From DAOSEK01 sp035363095 (GTDB lineage Archaea; Nanobdellota; Nanobdellia; Woesearchaeales; UBA119), in the NCBI GenBank assembly GCA_035363095.1, contig DAOSEK010000002.1:62001-126000 (forward strand): a stretch of DNA of 64,000 nt, in the 5' to 3' direction. The notes under the pieces were generated by a model. The model saw nothing but the letters and a program-made list of their open reading frames with translations, made no database searches and was not told where the DNA came from. Shown piece by piece: positions 41,930-51,854 of this stretch. Every line of letters begins with the position of its first letter. Position 1 is the stretch's first letter. The position numbers and the translations under genes are program-made.

Positions 41930-43551
41930 ACAAGGCTTATAAAATAATCACAAATCCAAAAGTGTTAATCTTTTTAGTTGTGTTACTATTTGCAATAGTT
42001 GCAATTAATCCAAACCCCTTCATAGAAGGTGTTGCAATAAGAAGCATAACAAAAGATAGTCCTGCGTATCTTAGTGGAATGAAAGGACCACAGCCCACAA
42101 CCCCTCCAAGAGCAAGGGAAATTATAACTGAGATTGACTCTATTAAGATAACAAACATGGATAGTTATTTTAAAGCAATATCGCAGATTGATAACAATGA
42201 TACAATTTTAGTAAGAACAAACAAAGGCACATACACCTTAGAAGAAATAGAGATTTCTAGTGATGGCATAGTAAAAACTGGTCTTTCAGTATATGACGCA
42301 CCAAAAAGCAATCTAAGGTTGGGCTTAGACCTAGAAGGTGGAACAAGAGCCATTCTAAAACCACAAGCTCAAGATAACACAAATGAATCCCAATTTAGCG
42401 CAGATGTTGATATCGTAATTGAAAGTCTTAAACAAAGATTAAACGTATACGGTCTATCTGATATCTCAGTAAGAAGCGCAAAAGACCTTGATGGAAGCAC
42501 ATTCATAACAGTAGAAATCGCTGGAGCAAATGAAGAAGAGGTAAGAACGCTAATTGCTCAGCAAGGTAAATTTGAGGGTAAGATTGGAAACAAAACAGTC
42601 TTTATTGGTGGTGGCGACATAGTCTCTGTGTGCAGAACCTCTGATTGCAGTTTCGCAGTAGACCCAAATAGTGGTGGTTGCACAAGAGTAGGAGCAGATG
42701 AATATGCCTGCACATTCTCATTTAGAATATCACTAAGCCAAGATGCTGCCCAAAGGATGGCTGAAATCACAAGAGGATTATCAGTGATCTCAACACCAGG
42801 TTCAAGGGGGTACCTAAACGAAACATTAGACCTATACCTTGATGATGAGCTTGTTGATCAACTACGTATCGCAGCAGAACTAAAAGGAGCGGTATCCACC
42901 GATATCTCAATATCTGGTCCAGGGGTTGGAAGAAGTGCACAAGAAGCTGCACAAGACAGTGCCAAAAACATGAAAAATCTTCAGACAGTACTCATTACAG
43001 GAAGCCTTCCAGTAAAACTTGAAATAGTCAAAATGGATTCATTATCTCCTTTGCTTGGTAGAGAGTTCATCTCAAGTTCCCTTAGAACTGCACTTGTCGC
43101 AGCGTTTATAGTTGTTTTAATGATATTCTTAAGATACAGACGTTTTGAGACAATATTCCCAATAACTGTAATCCTTTTATCCGAAATAGTAATTACGCTA
43201 GGATTTGCAGCCTTAGTCGGCTGGAATCTAGACCTTTCAGCAATCGCAGGAATTATCATTGCAATAGGAAGTGGTGTAGATGACCAAATAGTAATCACTG
43301 ATGAACTTATGGGTGGTGGAAGAAAACAAACATCAGGATACATCAACTGGAAACTTCGAATCAAAAACGCATTTTTCATAGTATTTGCAGCATTTGCCAC
43401 AACCCTTGTATCAATGATCCCACTTTTCACTGCAGGAGTTGGTCTATTAAAAGGATTTGCATTCACAACAATTGTAGGAATATCAATAGGAGTAATAATA
43501 ACAAGACCAGCATTTGCTCATATGCTTGAAATACTCTTAAGAAAAGACTAA
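41926..43551 (+). CDS. secD: Protein-export membrane protein SecD
   Basis: A 541-aa archaeal SecD. N-terminal TM1 is followed by a PDZ-like segment (IRSITKDSPAYLSGM), then GLDLEGGTRAIL (the SecD signature), KQRLNVYGLSDISVR, and five C-terminal TM helices including SAIAGIIIAIGSGVDDQIVITDEL. An extracellular Cys pair (VCRTSDCSF; GGCTRVG) could form disulfides. The start overlaps the secF stop (ATGA), implying coupled translation. Confidence 0.94.
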   Translation: MNKAYKIITNPKVLIFLVVLLFAIVAINPNPFIEGVAIRSITKDSPAYLSGMKGPQPTTPPRAREIITEIDSIKITNMDSYFKAISQIDNNDTILVRTNKGTYTLEEIEISSDGIVKTGLSVYDAPKSNLRLGLDLEGGTRAILKPQAQDNTNESQFSADVDIVIESLKQRLNVYGLSDISVRSAKDLDGSTFITVEIAGANEEEVRTLIAQQGKFEGKIGNKTVFIGGGDIVSVCRTSDCSFAVDPNSGGCTRVGADEYACTFSFRISLSQDAAQRMAEITRGLSVISTPGSRGYLNETLDLYLDDELVDQLRIAAELKGAVSTDISISGPGVGRSAQEAAQDSAKNMKNLQTVLITGSLPVKLEIVKMDSLSPLLGREFISSSLRTALVAAFIVVLMIFLRYRRFETIFPITVILLSEIVITLGFAALVGWNLDLSAIAGIIIAIGSGVDDQIVITDELMGGGRKQTSGYINWKLRIKNAFFIVFAAFATTLVSMIPLFTAGVGLLKGFAFTTIVGISIGVIITRPAFAHMLEILLRKD

Positions 43552-43737
43552 TTTTTTTAAGATTAGTATTATTTTTAACTTTTCTATTCCTACAATCAAA
43601 ACAAAATATAAAAAATAATTCTCATGACTCAAACAAATTCCATTCAATTTTTTTAAAAGAATCAGATAATTAATCTCTTGAAATCCTTAATCCTTTCACA
43701 TACTCTAATCTTTTGACCTAATTTAATAAAAAGTATA

Positions 43738-43813
43738 AAAATGAACAGATTAAAATGAACAGATTAAAATAAACAGATTAAAATAAACAGATAAAAATAA
43801 ACAGATAAAAATA
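43738..43813 (+). repeat. 14-bp tandem repeat, about 5.5 units
   Basis: AAAATGAACAGATT is repeated, drifting to AAAATAAACAGATT and AAAAATAAACAGAT. It lies in the intergenic region after secD and just before repeat copy E. No gene is seen in 43552-43830. Confidence 0.75.
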
Positions 43814-43830
43814 AAGATTCACAAAAACGC

Positions 43831-44019
43831 TTAACCTTCAAGAAGATAGGAAGATACTTTCAAGCATTTATGCCTAGGTTTTTCATTAATAGAAAAGCAT
43901 ACCACGTGTTTCAACACGAGGTCTCAGTAACCTTTTCAGTAATAAACAATCTCGCTTTAACACAGCGCATGCTTTTATATTACCAACATACCTCGCCCTT
44001 TAGAGCGAGGTTGTTGATT
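43831..44019 (+). repeat. Dispersed structured repeat, copy E, preceded by a diverged 3' module
   Basis: A diverged 3' module (TTAACCTTCAAGAAG ... TGCCTAGGTTTTTCATT, 43831-43886) runs directly into a core copy (TTAATAGAAAAGCATACCAC, GCATGCTTTTATATTACCAA, CCTCGCCCTTTAGAGCGAGG, TTGTTGATT). The joint suggests that modules can be arranged head to tail. The copy ends 54 bp before the GT2 gene. Confidence 0.7.
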
Positions 44020-44072
44020 AAACACTTGATATTACGAAAACATTTTATATCACTTACGCCTTGCAAATAAAA

Positions 44073-44804
44073 ATGGATTCTTCAATAAAAATATCAATAG
44101 TTATTCCTGCAAAAAACGAAGAGAAATACATCAAAAGGTTATTAGATTCATTAATCACTCAAACCTATAAGCCCTTTGAAATCATCGTCGCTGATGCATC
44201 CTCAAAAGATAATACAATAAAAATCGCAAAAAAATACAATGCTATAATCACAACAGGAGGTCTTCCTTCACATGGTAGAAATCAAGGTGCTAAAATCGCA
44301 AAAGGTGATTACATATTCTTTTGTGATGCTGATACATATCTAAAAAAAGACTTTATAGAAAAGTGTGTTAAACAAATAATAAAACATAACTCTTTAGCAG
44401 GAACAGTTTATAACATACCAATTTATGGATTTGAAGAAAAAGGATTAAATAATCCTTTTATCCGAAAATACGACTCTTTAATATATTTTATCCACAACAA
44501 ATTTCTTACTCTCACACAAAAAACCAAAAACCCTCTTGTAACAGGAACATTTATTTTTGTAAAAAGACAGCTATTTTTAAAGACTTCAGGATTTGATGAA
44601 TCAATCATCGCATTTGAAGATGCAGAATTTGCAAAGAGAATATCAAAACATGCAAAATTTCATGCATTCAAAAATCCAAAAATATTCGTATCAACTAGAA
44701 GGTTTGATAAAAAAGGAAGAATTTTATTCCTCATATATGTAGGAATAAGAGCATCACTAGGTCGTAAAATATTAGGCGAAAAAAAATCTGGAAAATATTT
44801 TTAG
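44073..44804 (+). CDS. GT2-family glycosyltransferase
   Basis: A 243-aa GT-A enzyme. ISIVIPAKNEEKYIKRLLDSL opens the domain; EIIVADASSKDNT and DYIFFCDADTYLKKDFIEKC give the DxD-type metal and UDP-sugar site, and SGFDESIIAFEDAEFAKRI the catalytic region. A short C-terminal hydrophobic helix (ILFLIYVGIRASLG) may sit on the membrane. ATG-44073 is preferred over TTG-44061. Donor and acceptor are unknown. Confidence 0.9.
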   Translation: MDSSIKISIVIPAKNEEKYIKRLLDSLITQTYKPFEIIVADASSKDNTIKIAKKYNAIITTGGLPSHGRNQGAKIAKGDYIFFCDADTYLKKDFIEKCVKQIIKHNSLAGTVYNIPIYGFEEKGLNNPFIRKYDSLIYFIHNKFLTLTQKTKNPLVTGTFIFVKRQLFLKTSGFDESIIAFEDAEFAKRISKHAKFHAFKNPKIFVSTRRFDKKGRILFLIYVGIRASLGRKILGEKKSGKYF

Positions 44805-44982
44805 AACAAATACTACACATTAAATAATATCAATACAAACTTAAATCCACTCTATTACTAACAAATCTATCACTAACAATTCATAATCATACTGAGCACG
44901 CATAGAAATTTAGCATATCTACCTTCAAGAAAAATTAAAAAAAATAAAAAAATAAAAGTTCAATAAAAAGTTTATAAAAAAC

Positions 44983-45072
44983 TTATTTCTTTTTCTTTGT
45001 TGTTTTCTTAGCAGTCTTTTTTGCTGGAGCTTTTTTAGCTACCTTCTTAACTGCTTTCTTTTTTGCTGGCAT
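44983..45072 (-). CDS. Tiny Lys/Ala-rich histone H1-like protein, 29 aa
   Basis: The protein begins MPAKKKAVKKVAKKAPAKK and continues with TAKKTTKKKK. The xxAKK/PAKK repeats resemble histone H1 tails and bacterial Hc1/AlgP-like DNA-binding tails. A strong GGAGGCGAT ribosome-binding site lies 6 bases before the ATG, an unusually good one for this window, so translation is likely. It is probably a DNA- or RNA-condensing peptide; this is inference from composition. Confidence 0.65.
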   Translation of the reverse strand: MPAKKKAVKKVAKKAPAKKTAKKTTKKKK

Positions 45073-45551
45073 AAGATCGCCTCCAAATATATCTTTGTCT
45101 CTTTTCATTTATAAGCATTCTTTATTTTAAAAAAACATTTTAATTTTATATTCGGAAACTCTAGTGTAGTGAAATTTAATTTCACACAAAAATAATATAC
45201 TTTATTGTATAAATCCCAACTTCATTTAGAATAGATTAAAACTAAAACAACTTTTATCTTGCATTTGTTTTTTTATTGTTGCTTAAAATATTTTATAATG
45301 AATCTTACCAATTAATTTATAATTTAATTTTATATTCGAGAACATTTATTTATCTTATTCCAATCTTATTTTTTTTAAAGTACTTCTAGTCGAGAAAACT
45401 AAATTTTCTAAATCCCTGCAAAACACTGGTAAAAAAATAAATAAAAACACAAACAAAAAATAAATAAAATATCTCAAAAAATAATTAACATAATCAATCA
45501 TTTAAAGATATAGAAATTAAAAATTAAAAAGTAACAATTAATAAAAATCCT
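45073..45551. other. Intergenic, no gene seen
   Basis: Very AT-rich. A ~18-bp motif (TTTAATTTTATATTCG) occurs at about 45130-45145 and again at about 45326-45342, and a small inverted repeat GTGAAAT-TTA-ATTTCAC lies near 45167-45183. These may be promoter elements of the Lys-rich gene and its neighbours. Nothing else is recognised. Confidence 0.35.
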
Positions 45552-46448
45552 TCACATCTCCCTTAGTCGCTTAATTCTTTCTTCAATCGGAGGATGAGTT
45601 GAAAAAAGATTTGAAAAAATAGCTTTCTTTTTCTTTAAAGGATTTTCAATATACAACGCTGATGTTGCAGAATTAGCATATTTCACATCAGAAGATTTTT
45701 CCATTATCACCTCTAAAGCCTGAGCAAGGGCGTTTGGATTTCTGCAAAGTATCGCTGCATTTGAGTCTGCCACATATTCACGTTGTCTACTAACAGCTAA
45801 CCTTATTAATGTTGCAAACAATGGTGCTAATATTGCAAGAACCAAACCCACCACAATAAAAATAACCTGTGCTGAATTCCTATCTCTACTTTTTCCTCCA
45901 CCCGAAAACCAAAAACTTCTAAGCAAAATATTACTAAGTATTGATACAATCCCCGCCAAAAGCACGCAATAGATCATCAACTTAGAATCTTGATTTTTAA
46001 TATGAGACATTTCATGCGCAATCACCGCTTCAATTTGTTCCCTATTCATACTATCCAAAAGACCACTAGTAACAGCAATCATAGATTTTTCAGGCTTTAA
46101 TCCTGTTGCAAACGCATTAAGAGCTTTATCCTCAATCACATAAATCTCAGGAACACTCTTAAACCCAGCAGAAATAGAAAGACCTTCAACAGTATTCACC
46201 AAAAAAGGATAATCCTCTTTTTTTGCAGGTTTTGCATGAGACATCCCCAAAATCATCTTATCTCCTGCACTCATTATCACCAAAAAATAAACAAAGAATA
46301 TGACAAAAGAGATTATTAACCCTAACCAAAAAGTACCAAACACAAGTCCTATCGTTGCCCCTAAAACTCCTATTAACACGAAGAAAAGGGATACTATAAT
46401 ATATGACATAATCTTATTTCTCCTGGTTTCTTCAAACATGCTTCTCAT
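45552..46448 (-). CDS. htpX: HtpX-type M48 membrane metalloprotease
   Basis: A 298-aa protein. Two N-terminal TM helices (VSLFFVLIGVLGATIGLV; LIISFVIFFVYFLVIMSAG) come first, followed by NAFATGLKPEKSMIAVTSGLL and the zinc-binding HEMSH near residue 137, two more TM helices, and REYVADSNAA with the third ligand Glu. It degrades damaged membrane proteins. ATG-46448 (MRSMFEETRRN) matches the family start better than ATG-46475. It lies near lemA on the same strand, a common pairing. Confidence 0.93.
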   Translation of the reverse strand: MRSMFEETRRNKIMSYIIVSLFFVLIGVLGATIGLVFGTFWLGLIISFVIFFVYFLVIMSAGDKMILGMSHAKPAKKEDYPFLVNTVEGLSISAGFKSVPEIYVIEDKALNAFATGLKPEKSMIAVTSGLLDSMNREQIEAVIAHEMSHIKNQDSKLMIYCVLLAGIVSILSNILLRSFWFSGGGKSRDRNSAQVIFIVVGLVLAILAPLFATLIRLAVSRQREYVADSNAAILCRNPNALAQALEVIMEKSSDVKYANSATSALYIENPLKKKKAIFSNLFSTHPPIEERIKRLREM

Positions 46449-46769
46449 ATCAATCACTCTTTTTAGTATATACATAACATACTCTTGATGTTACCTTGAA
46501 AAAATCTGATTTAACAAAAATATGTTTTCTCTTTTTATTATTACTTCTCAAACATTAAATGTTAGATTAATCGCTAAAATTCTTAAATCTTTTTTTTAAT
46601 ACTTCTTTTTCTCAATCTTAAAAAAAATACCCTTAAAAAAATCTTTTTCATTCCAATAATTAAAAAATCCAATAATTAAAAAATGAAACGATTTTTACAA
46701 TGGTCTTAAAACATCTTAACTAAAAAAACACAAACTAAAAAAAGTGAATAAAAAAACAAAGAAAAAAAA

Positions 46770-47321
46770 TCAAAACTTTACCTTAACAGGGTCCCTTTCT
46801 GACTCTGGTGTTGAGAAAAGTTCTTCATGTTTAAAGTTAAACATTCCTGCAATAATATTGCTTGGAAACACCTCTCTTTTTGTATTATAAAACATCACAG
46901 TATCATTATAATGCTGTCTTGAATAAGCAATCTTATTCTCTGTGCCACTAAGCTCCTCTTGAAGCATCATGAAGTTTTGGTTTGCTTTCAGATCTGGATA
47001 ATTCTCGCTAACTGCAAACAAAGTTTTCAATGTATTTGATAGCTGATTAGAAGCTAAAGCCTTATCATGCACATTATCAGATTTCATAAGATTCGCTCTC
47101 GCTTTAGTAATATTCTCCAAAACATCCTTTTCGTGCTTCATATAGCCCTTGACGGTTTCAATTAAATTAGGAATAAGATCAGTCCTTCTCTTTAGCTGTA
47201 CATCAATTTGTGCCCATGAATTCTTAACCTCATTCTTAAGTCTGATAAGACTATTATAAACCCCAATAAAGATTGCCAGAAAAACTAAAGCAATACCCAC
47301 AATAACAATTGTCCATAACAT
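46770..47321 (-). CDS. lemA: LemA family protein
   Basis: A 183-aa protein. An N-terminal TM helix (IVIVGIALVFLAIFIGVYN) is followed by a helical domain with LKNEVKNSWAQIDVQLKRRTDLIPNLIETVKGYMKHE, the LemA signature, and a C-terminal NTKREVFPSNIIAGMFNFK. LemA proteins often accompany HtpX or TPM-domain proteins at the membrane; their function is unclear. Confidence 0.93.
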   Translation of the reverse strand: MLWTIVIVGIALVFLAIFIGVYNSLIRLKNEVKNSWAQIDVQLKRRTDLIPNLIETVKGYMKHEKDVLENITKARANLMKSDNVHDKALASNQLSNTLKTLFAVSENYPDLKANQNFMMLQEELSGTENKIAYSRQHYNDTVMFYNTKREVFPSNIIAGMFNFKHEELFSTPESERDPVKVKF

Positions 47322-47573
47322 AATTAATCCCCTCCTTTTTTAACATATCAAATACCAAATACAAAAAAAAACATATCTTACAACTTGGTATCTAACAACT
47401 ACAACTTAAAACTTACGTTTTTTTAAGAATATTTAAATATTTCCATGCAGTTTACACTAATATCAATCAAATATACCAATGCTTTGAACAATGCTTTGAT
47501 GCGAATAAATCCCGAAATACTACTCTAGAACAAAACAATTTATAAAAGCTGATAATAGACTTTAATGAAATTG

Positions 47574-47797
47574 ATAATCTAAAAGATAAATCTAAAAGAT
47601 AAATCTAAAAGATAAATCTAAAAGATAAATNNNNNNNNNNNNNNNNNNNNNNNNNNNNNNNNNNNNNNNNNNNNNNNNNNNNNNNNNNNNNNNNNNNNNN
47701 NNNNNNNNNNNNNNNNNNNNNNNNNNNNNNAAATCTAAAAGATAAATCTAAAAGATAAATCTAAAAGATAAATCTAAAAGATAAATCTAAAAGATAA
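47574..47797 (+). repeat. 13-bp tandem repeat containing an assembly gap (47631-47730 N)
   Basis: AAATCTAAAAGAT is repeated on both sides of a 100-N gap (at least nine complete units visible). The true length is unknown because the assembly could not cross it. It lies between lemA and the NFACT-R gene, probably within the promoter region of the latter. Confidence 0.85.
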
Positions 47798-47830
47798 AAA
47801 AGCAAACTTCCTATTATAAAATAAAAAAAA

Positions 47831-48757
47831 ATGAAAAACCAAAAGACCTGTCAAAAAGAGAATAACCCTAAAAATAAGTCGAAAACCTCTAAAGAGACCC
47901 TTAAAATGGGCAATTGGATAGAGCTTGATTTAAACAAATCCCTTGAAGAAAACGCAGGGCTATACTTTGAAAACGCAAAAAAACTAAAAAAAAAACTATC
48001 CGGTGCAAAATCAACTCTAGAAAAATTCCAAAAAAAACACTCTGAACTCTCCCTCAACTCAAGTGAAAAAACAAACATTCCTTCAATCAAGGAATCAAAA
48101 AAACGTGAATGGTTTGAAAAATTCAGATGGTTTTTAACATCGAATAACATTTTAGTTATCGCTGGAAGAGACTCAACCACAAACGAAATCTTGATAAAAA
48201 AATACACAAAAGAAAATGATTTAGTGTTTCACACAGACATGGCAGGATCCCCCTTCGCGGTAATTAAACTAAGTGGAGATGAAGAGCTTGGATTGCCTCT
48301 CCAAAAAAAAGAAGAGCTCCCAGAAAAAATACTCCAAGAAGTTGCAGACTTTACTGTTTCATTCTCAAAAGCATGGACAAAAGGCATGAGTGCTCTTGAA
48401 GTATTCTATGTAGACCCAACGCAAGTAACAAAAAACCCTAATTCTGGAGAATCGCTTTCAAAAGGTGCTTTTGTAATAAGAGGAAAAGTAAATTATCTAT
48501 TAGGAAGGATGACCCTTGCAGTTGGAATAATTAAAAAAACTAACAACTCAACACAAGAAAAATTAATGGTTGCTCCACTCCAAGCTATAAAAGCCAATTG
48601 CAAAGAAAATTTTCAATTAGTATTGCAGGGTAAAAAAAAGCCCTCGGAGATAGCAAAGTTGATAAAAACAAAATTCTCATATGACGATTTAGATGAAATA
48701 ATCAGAATGCTTCCTTCAGGGACATTAGAACTAAAAGAACCCAACAAAAAAGATTAA
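47831..48757 (+). CDS. Stand-alone NFACT-R (Rqc2/NEMF-type RNA-binding) protein
   Basis: A 308-aa protein. The coiled-coil part (SLEENAGLYFENAKKLKKKL) is followed by the NFACT-R domain: EKFRWFLTSNNILVIAGRDSTTNE, KKYTKENDLVFHTDMAGSPF and SYDDLDEIIRMLPSG. Full-length Rqc2/Tae2 proteins carry an NFACT-N domain in front, which is missing. It may act with a separate NFACT-N protein in ribosome quality control. The first 25 residues are Lys-rich and the TATA-like box (47811-47820) is close, so ATG-47906 (MGNWIELDLNKS) is an alternative start. Confidence 0.88.
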   Translation: MKNQKTCQKENNPKNKSKTSKETLKMGNWIELDLNKSLEENAGLYFENAKKLKKKLSGAKSTLEKFQKKHSELSLNSSEKTNIPSIKESKKREWFEKFRWFLTSNNILVIAGRDSTTNEILIKKYTKENDLVFHTDMAGSPFAVIKLSGDEELGLPLQKKEELPEKILQEVADFTVSFSKAWTKGMSALEVFYVDPTQVTKNPNSGESLSKGAFVIRGKVNYLLGRMTLAVGIIKKTNNSTQEKLMVAPLQAIKANCKENFQLVLQGKKKPSEIAKLIKTKFSYDDLDEIIRMLPSGTLELKEPNKKD

Positions 48758-48785
48758 AGAATACAACTCTTGAAAAGTCTGAAAA

Positions 48786-50792
48786 ATGAAATCTCAAAAC
48801 AAAAAACAATTAACAGAATTATCAAAAGAAGGCTTAGTCAAACAAACAAATGAAAATATTACTCCTTTTCACAAAAAAATAAGAATTGCCTTAGCAAAAA
48901 TAATAATAGAATCACTACAAAAAGAAGAACAATACTTGTTATTAAATACTATTTTACATGAAAAAGAATCAAAACACTCTTTAATCTCATCTGAAACCAA
49001 AGAATTATTATCCCAAAAAATCTCAGAAGAGCTTGAAATCCCACCAAACCTAGAACTTGGAAACTTTGCATATCCTTGCTTTAAACTATCAAGCACATTA
49101 AAGAAGCCCCCAATCCAAATATCAAAAGAATTATCCCAAAAAATCTCAGGTCTGTTATCAAAGCCCTTCTCAAATTCAAAAGAAAAATTAACAAAAGAGC
49201 TTTACTATATCGATTCAATAAAGTCAATCGGGCCATACCTAAATTTTTACTTGAATAAATCAAACATTTCAAAAGAGCTTTTATCATTAATTTTAACCCA
49301 AAATAATGAATATGGTAAATTGAAAAATAAGAACCCTAAAACAATTCTCATCGAATCTCCTGGACCAAATACCAATAAACCACTCCATTTAGGTCATCTC
49401 AGAAACATGCTTTTAGGTGATTCCATCTCCAAAATACTTGCTTTTTATGGAAATGATATCCACATAGTTAATATAATCAATGACAGAGGTATCCATATCT
49501 GTAAATCCATGCTTGCCTATCAAAAATTAGGTGAAAACAAAACCCCAAAATCTGAAAACATAAAATCCGATCATTTTGTTGGAAATTATTATGTTCTTTA
49601 TTCAAAAATTGAAAAAGAAAATCCAGAGGTAATAAAAGAAGCAGAAGAGCTTTTAATCAAATGGGAGAATGAAGACCCAAAAGTAATCAAACTCTGGGAG
49701 AAAATGAACAAATGGGCAATAGAAGGCTTTCAAAAAACTTATAACAAACTTGGTTTTAATATTGAAAAGGATTACTTTGAAAGTCAAATCTACAAAAAAG
49801 GAAGGGAAATAATCTTAGAAGGTCTAAAACAAGGGATTTTTCAAAAAGATGAGAGTGGTGCAATAATTGCTGACCTAAAAGACAAATCTCTTGGGCAAAA
49901 AGTTCTATTAAGGGCTAATGGTACCAGTGTATATATAACACAAGACATCTATTTGTCAAAACAAAGATATGACGAATACAAATACGACAAAATGATATAC
50001 GTAGTAGCAAATGAACAAGAACGTCACTTTCAAACCCTTTTTGAAATCCTAAAAAAATTAAAATATGAATTCGCTAATAATTGTATTCATTTCTCTTATG
50101 GAATGGTAGAACTTCCAGAAGGCAAAATGAAGTCAAGAGAGGGAAATGTAATCGATACTGATGACTTAATTGAACAGATGAGTGCACTCTCAAAAGAAGA
50201 AATACAAAAAAGATACTCTAATCTAACAATCAAAGAAATTAATAATCGTGCTGAAAAAATAGCCCTGTGTGCTATTAAATTCTTCTTCTTAAAATTTGAT
50301 CCTGCAAGAAATTTTGTATTTAACCCCCAAGAATCCCTTTCATTTGAAGGGGAAACAGGACCATACATACAATATACATATGCCCGTATAAAAAGCATTG
50401 AAAAAAATGTAAACAAAACAGGAATAAATTTTGATTTTGATAGCGCAAAAGACATTAAAAAAGCCTTAGGTAAAATTGATTGTTCTCTGCTTGATACCCC
50501 ACTTGATTTTGAACTTATATCGCTTTTGCTTGGGTTTGAGGAAAAAATAGAATCTGCTTCTATTAACTTTAAGCCAAGCATCCTTGCAAGATACGCTTTA
50601 GATTTATCTCAATGCATTAACAAATACTACCATACAAACAGGGTTTTAGAGGATATTTCAAAAGAAGACCCAACTTCTGTTGATAATATGCCAACCATAT
50701 CTCTATCAAGGCTTATGCTTTTAAAAGCCTCTGCATTAGTTCTTAAGAATACTCTTGTGTTGTTTGGAATAGATGTTTTAGATGAAATGTAA
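48786..50792 (+). CDS. argS: Arginyl-tRNA synthetase
   Basis: A 668-aa class I synthetase. The Add-1 N-terminal domain is followed by ESPGPNTNKPLHLGHLRN (the HIGH motif as HLGH, near residue 205), QDIYLSKQRYDEYKYDKMIYVV, GKMKSREGNVI (the KMSKS loop) and the ArgS anticodon-binding C-terminal domain (FEGETGPYIQYTYARIKSI onward). The gene follows NFACT-R by 28 bp, so the two may be cotranscribed. Confidence 0.96.
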   Translation: MKSQNKKQLTELSKEGLVKQTNENITPFHKKIRIALAKIIIESLQKEEQYLLLNTILHEKESKHSLISSETKELLSQKISEELEIPPNLELGNFAYPCFKLSSTLKKPPIQISKELSQKISGLLSKPFSNSKEKLTKELYYIDSIKSIGPYLNFYLNKSNISKELLSLILTQNNEYGKLKNKNPKTILIESPGPNTNKPLHLGHLRNMLLGDSISKILAFYGNDIHIVNIINDRGIHICKSMLAYQKLGENKTPKSENIKSDHFVGNYYVLYSKIEKENPEVIKEAEELLIKWENEDPKVIKLWEKMNKWAIEGFQKTYNKLGFNIEKDYFESQIYKKGREIILEGLKQGIFQKDESGAIIADLKDKSLGQKVLLRANGTSVYITQDIYLSKQRYDEYKYDKMIYVVANEQERHFQTLFEILKKLKYEFANNCIHFSYGMVELPEGKMKSREGNVIDTDDLIEQMSALSKEEIQKRYSNLTIKEINNRAEKIALCAIKFFFLKFDPARNFVFNPQESLSFEGETGPYIQYTYARIKSIEKNVNKTGINFDFDSAKDIKKALGKIDCSLLDTPLDFELISLLLGFEEKIESASINFKPSILARYALDLSQCINKYYHTNRVLEDISKEDPTSVDNMPTISLSRLMLLKASALVLKNTLVLFGIDVLDEM

Positions 50793-50810
50793 AATAGTAT
50801 TTGAAGGTTT

Positions 50811-51554
50811 TTAGTCTTTAGTAAACATTTGCTTCACAAAATCTATCTCCTGTTTAAGATTTTCAATTTCGTATTTTTTATCTTGGATATTTAGTTCAAG
50901 AAGTATTGGGCATTGAAGGGAAACTAATTCCTTAAATTTATCTAGGTTTTTACATCCCATAATCTGTTGATGGTCCTTGATTTTGCCAAAAAACTCAGAG
51001 AATCTTCTATCACTAAAATGAATATGTTGAATGACACCACTAAAGGCTTTAATAAAATTGTTCATATATTTTCTGCCATATGTTAAAGAATGAGCACTAT
51101 CAAATATAAGCTGATAGCCGTTTTTAACAAGTCCTTCCAATTCTTTAAGTTTAACCCTTGATTTTTTAGGCATATTCTCAAAACAAACATTCATCTTGGT
51201 ATTATCAAACAAATCTAATCTTTTAACAAGATTTGGATGAAATACAATAGCCTTTGCATTCACCTCAAAGTAAATCTTTTCCAATCTTTTAATAACTTCA
51301 TTTGTTTTTTGATTAGAATCATAAAAAATCTCTTTTTTATCAGATTTGTAAAAAGGGGCATGTATTGAAACATATTTCATCTTGTTTAGTATTGAAATAG
51401 ATTTAATATTAAGCCCTTCTGTCAAGTGCGTTTCGTGAGAAAAAAGAACTTCTATTGCCCTAACATTTAGCCTGCTAATGATTTCAATTTGTTTATCTAT
51501 TTTTGGGTCCCATGAATAAATACTGCCTGTAGATAAGCCAACAAGATTATTCAT
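50811..51554 (-). CDS. TIM-barrel sugar-phosphate isomerase/AP endonuclease-like protein
   Basis: A 247-aa protein of the AP endonuclease 2 superfamily. VRAIEVLFSHE, YVSIHAPFYK, AIVFHPNLV, NVCFENMPKK, LIFDSAHSLTYG and IQHIHFSDRR place Glu, His and Asp residues at barrel strand ends, as in metal-dependent members. The substrate cannot be inferred. It is convergent with argS. Confidence 0.85.
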   Translation of the reverse strand: MNNLVGLSTGSIYSWDPKIDKQIEIISRLNVRAIEVLFSHETHLTEGLNIKSISILNKMKYVSIHAPFYKSDKKEIFYDSNQKTNEVIKRLEKIYFEVNAKAIVFHPNLVKRLDLFDNTKMNVCFENMPKKSRVKLKELEGLVKNGYQLIFDSAHSLTYGRKYMNNFIKAFSGVIQHIHFSDRRFSEFFGKIKDHQQIMGCKNLDKFKELVSLQCPILLELNIQDKKYEIENLKQEIDFVKQMFTKD

Positions 51555-51854
51555 TCACTTAGAGTATAACTTCCTATATATAATGATTTTCCTAATTATG
51601 ACCAGAAGAAAATGAAATTTCACTAATAAATAAGGGCCATTGTCTCATTAAATAGTTTTTTTTAATGGTTGAATTTATTTTAGCTTGCGTGCTGGCAATA
51701 ACTGTTGGAAATAAAAAATGATTTTAATGCTATTCTTATTCAATCTTATTTTTCCTATCAACTTTATTTGAGTTTTTTTTCCATTAGATGATAGTTATAA
51801 CCAAGCGATTTAAGGATTTTTTATTCGCAAAATCTATTCGGAAAATTCAATAAT

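Noticed and set aside
47574..47797. Regular repeat run that could look like a CRISPR array
   Set aside because: The 13-bp units are contiguous with no unique spacers; it is a minisatellite.
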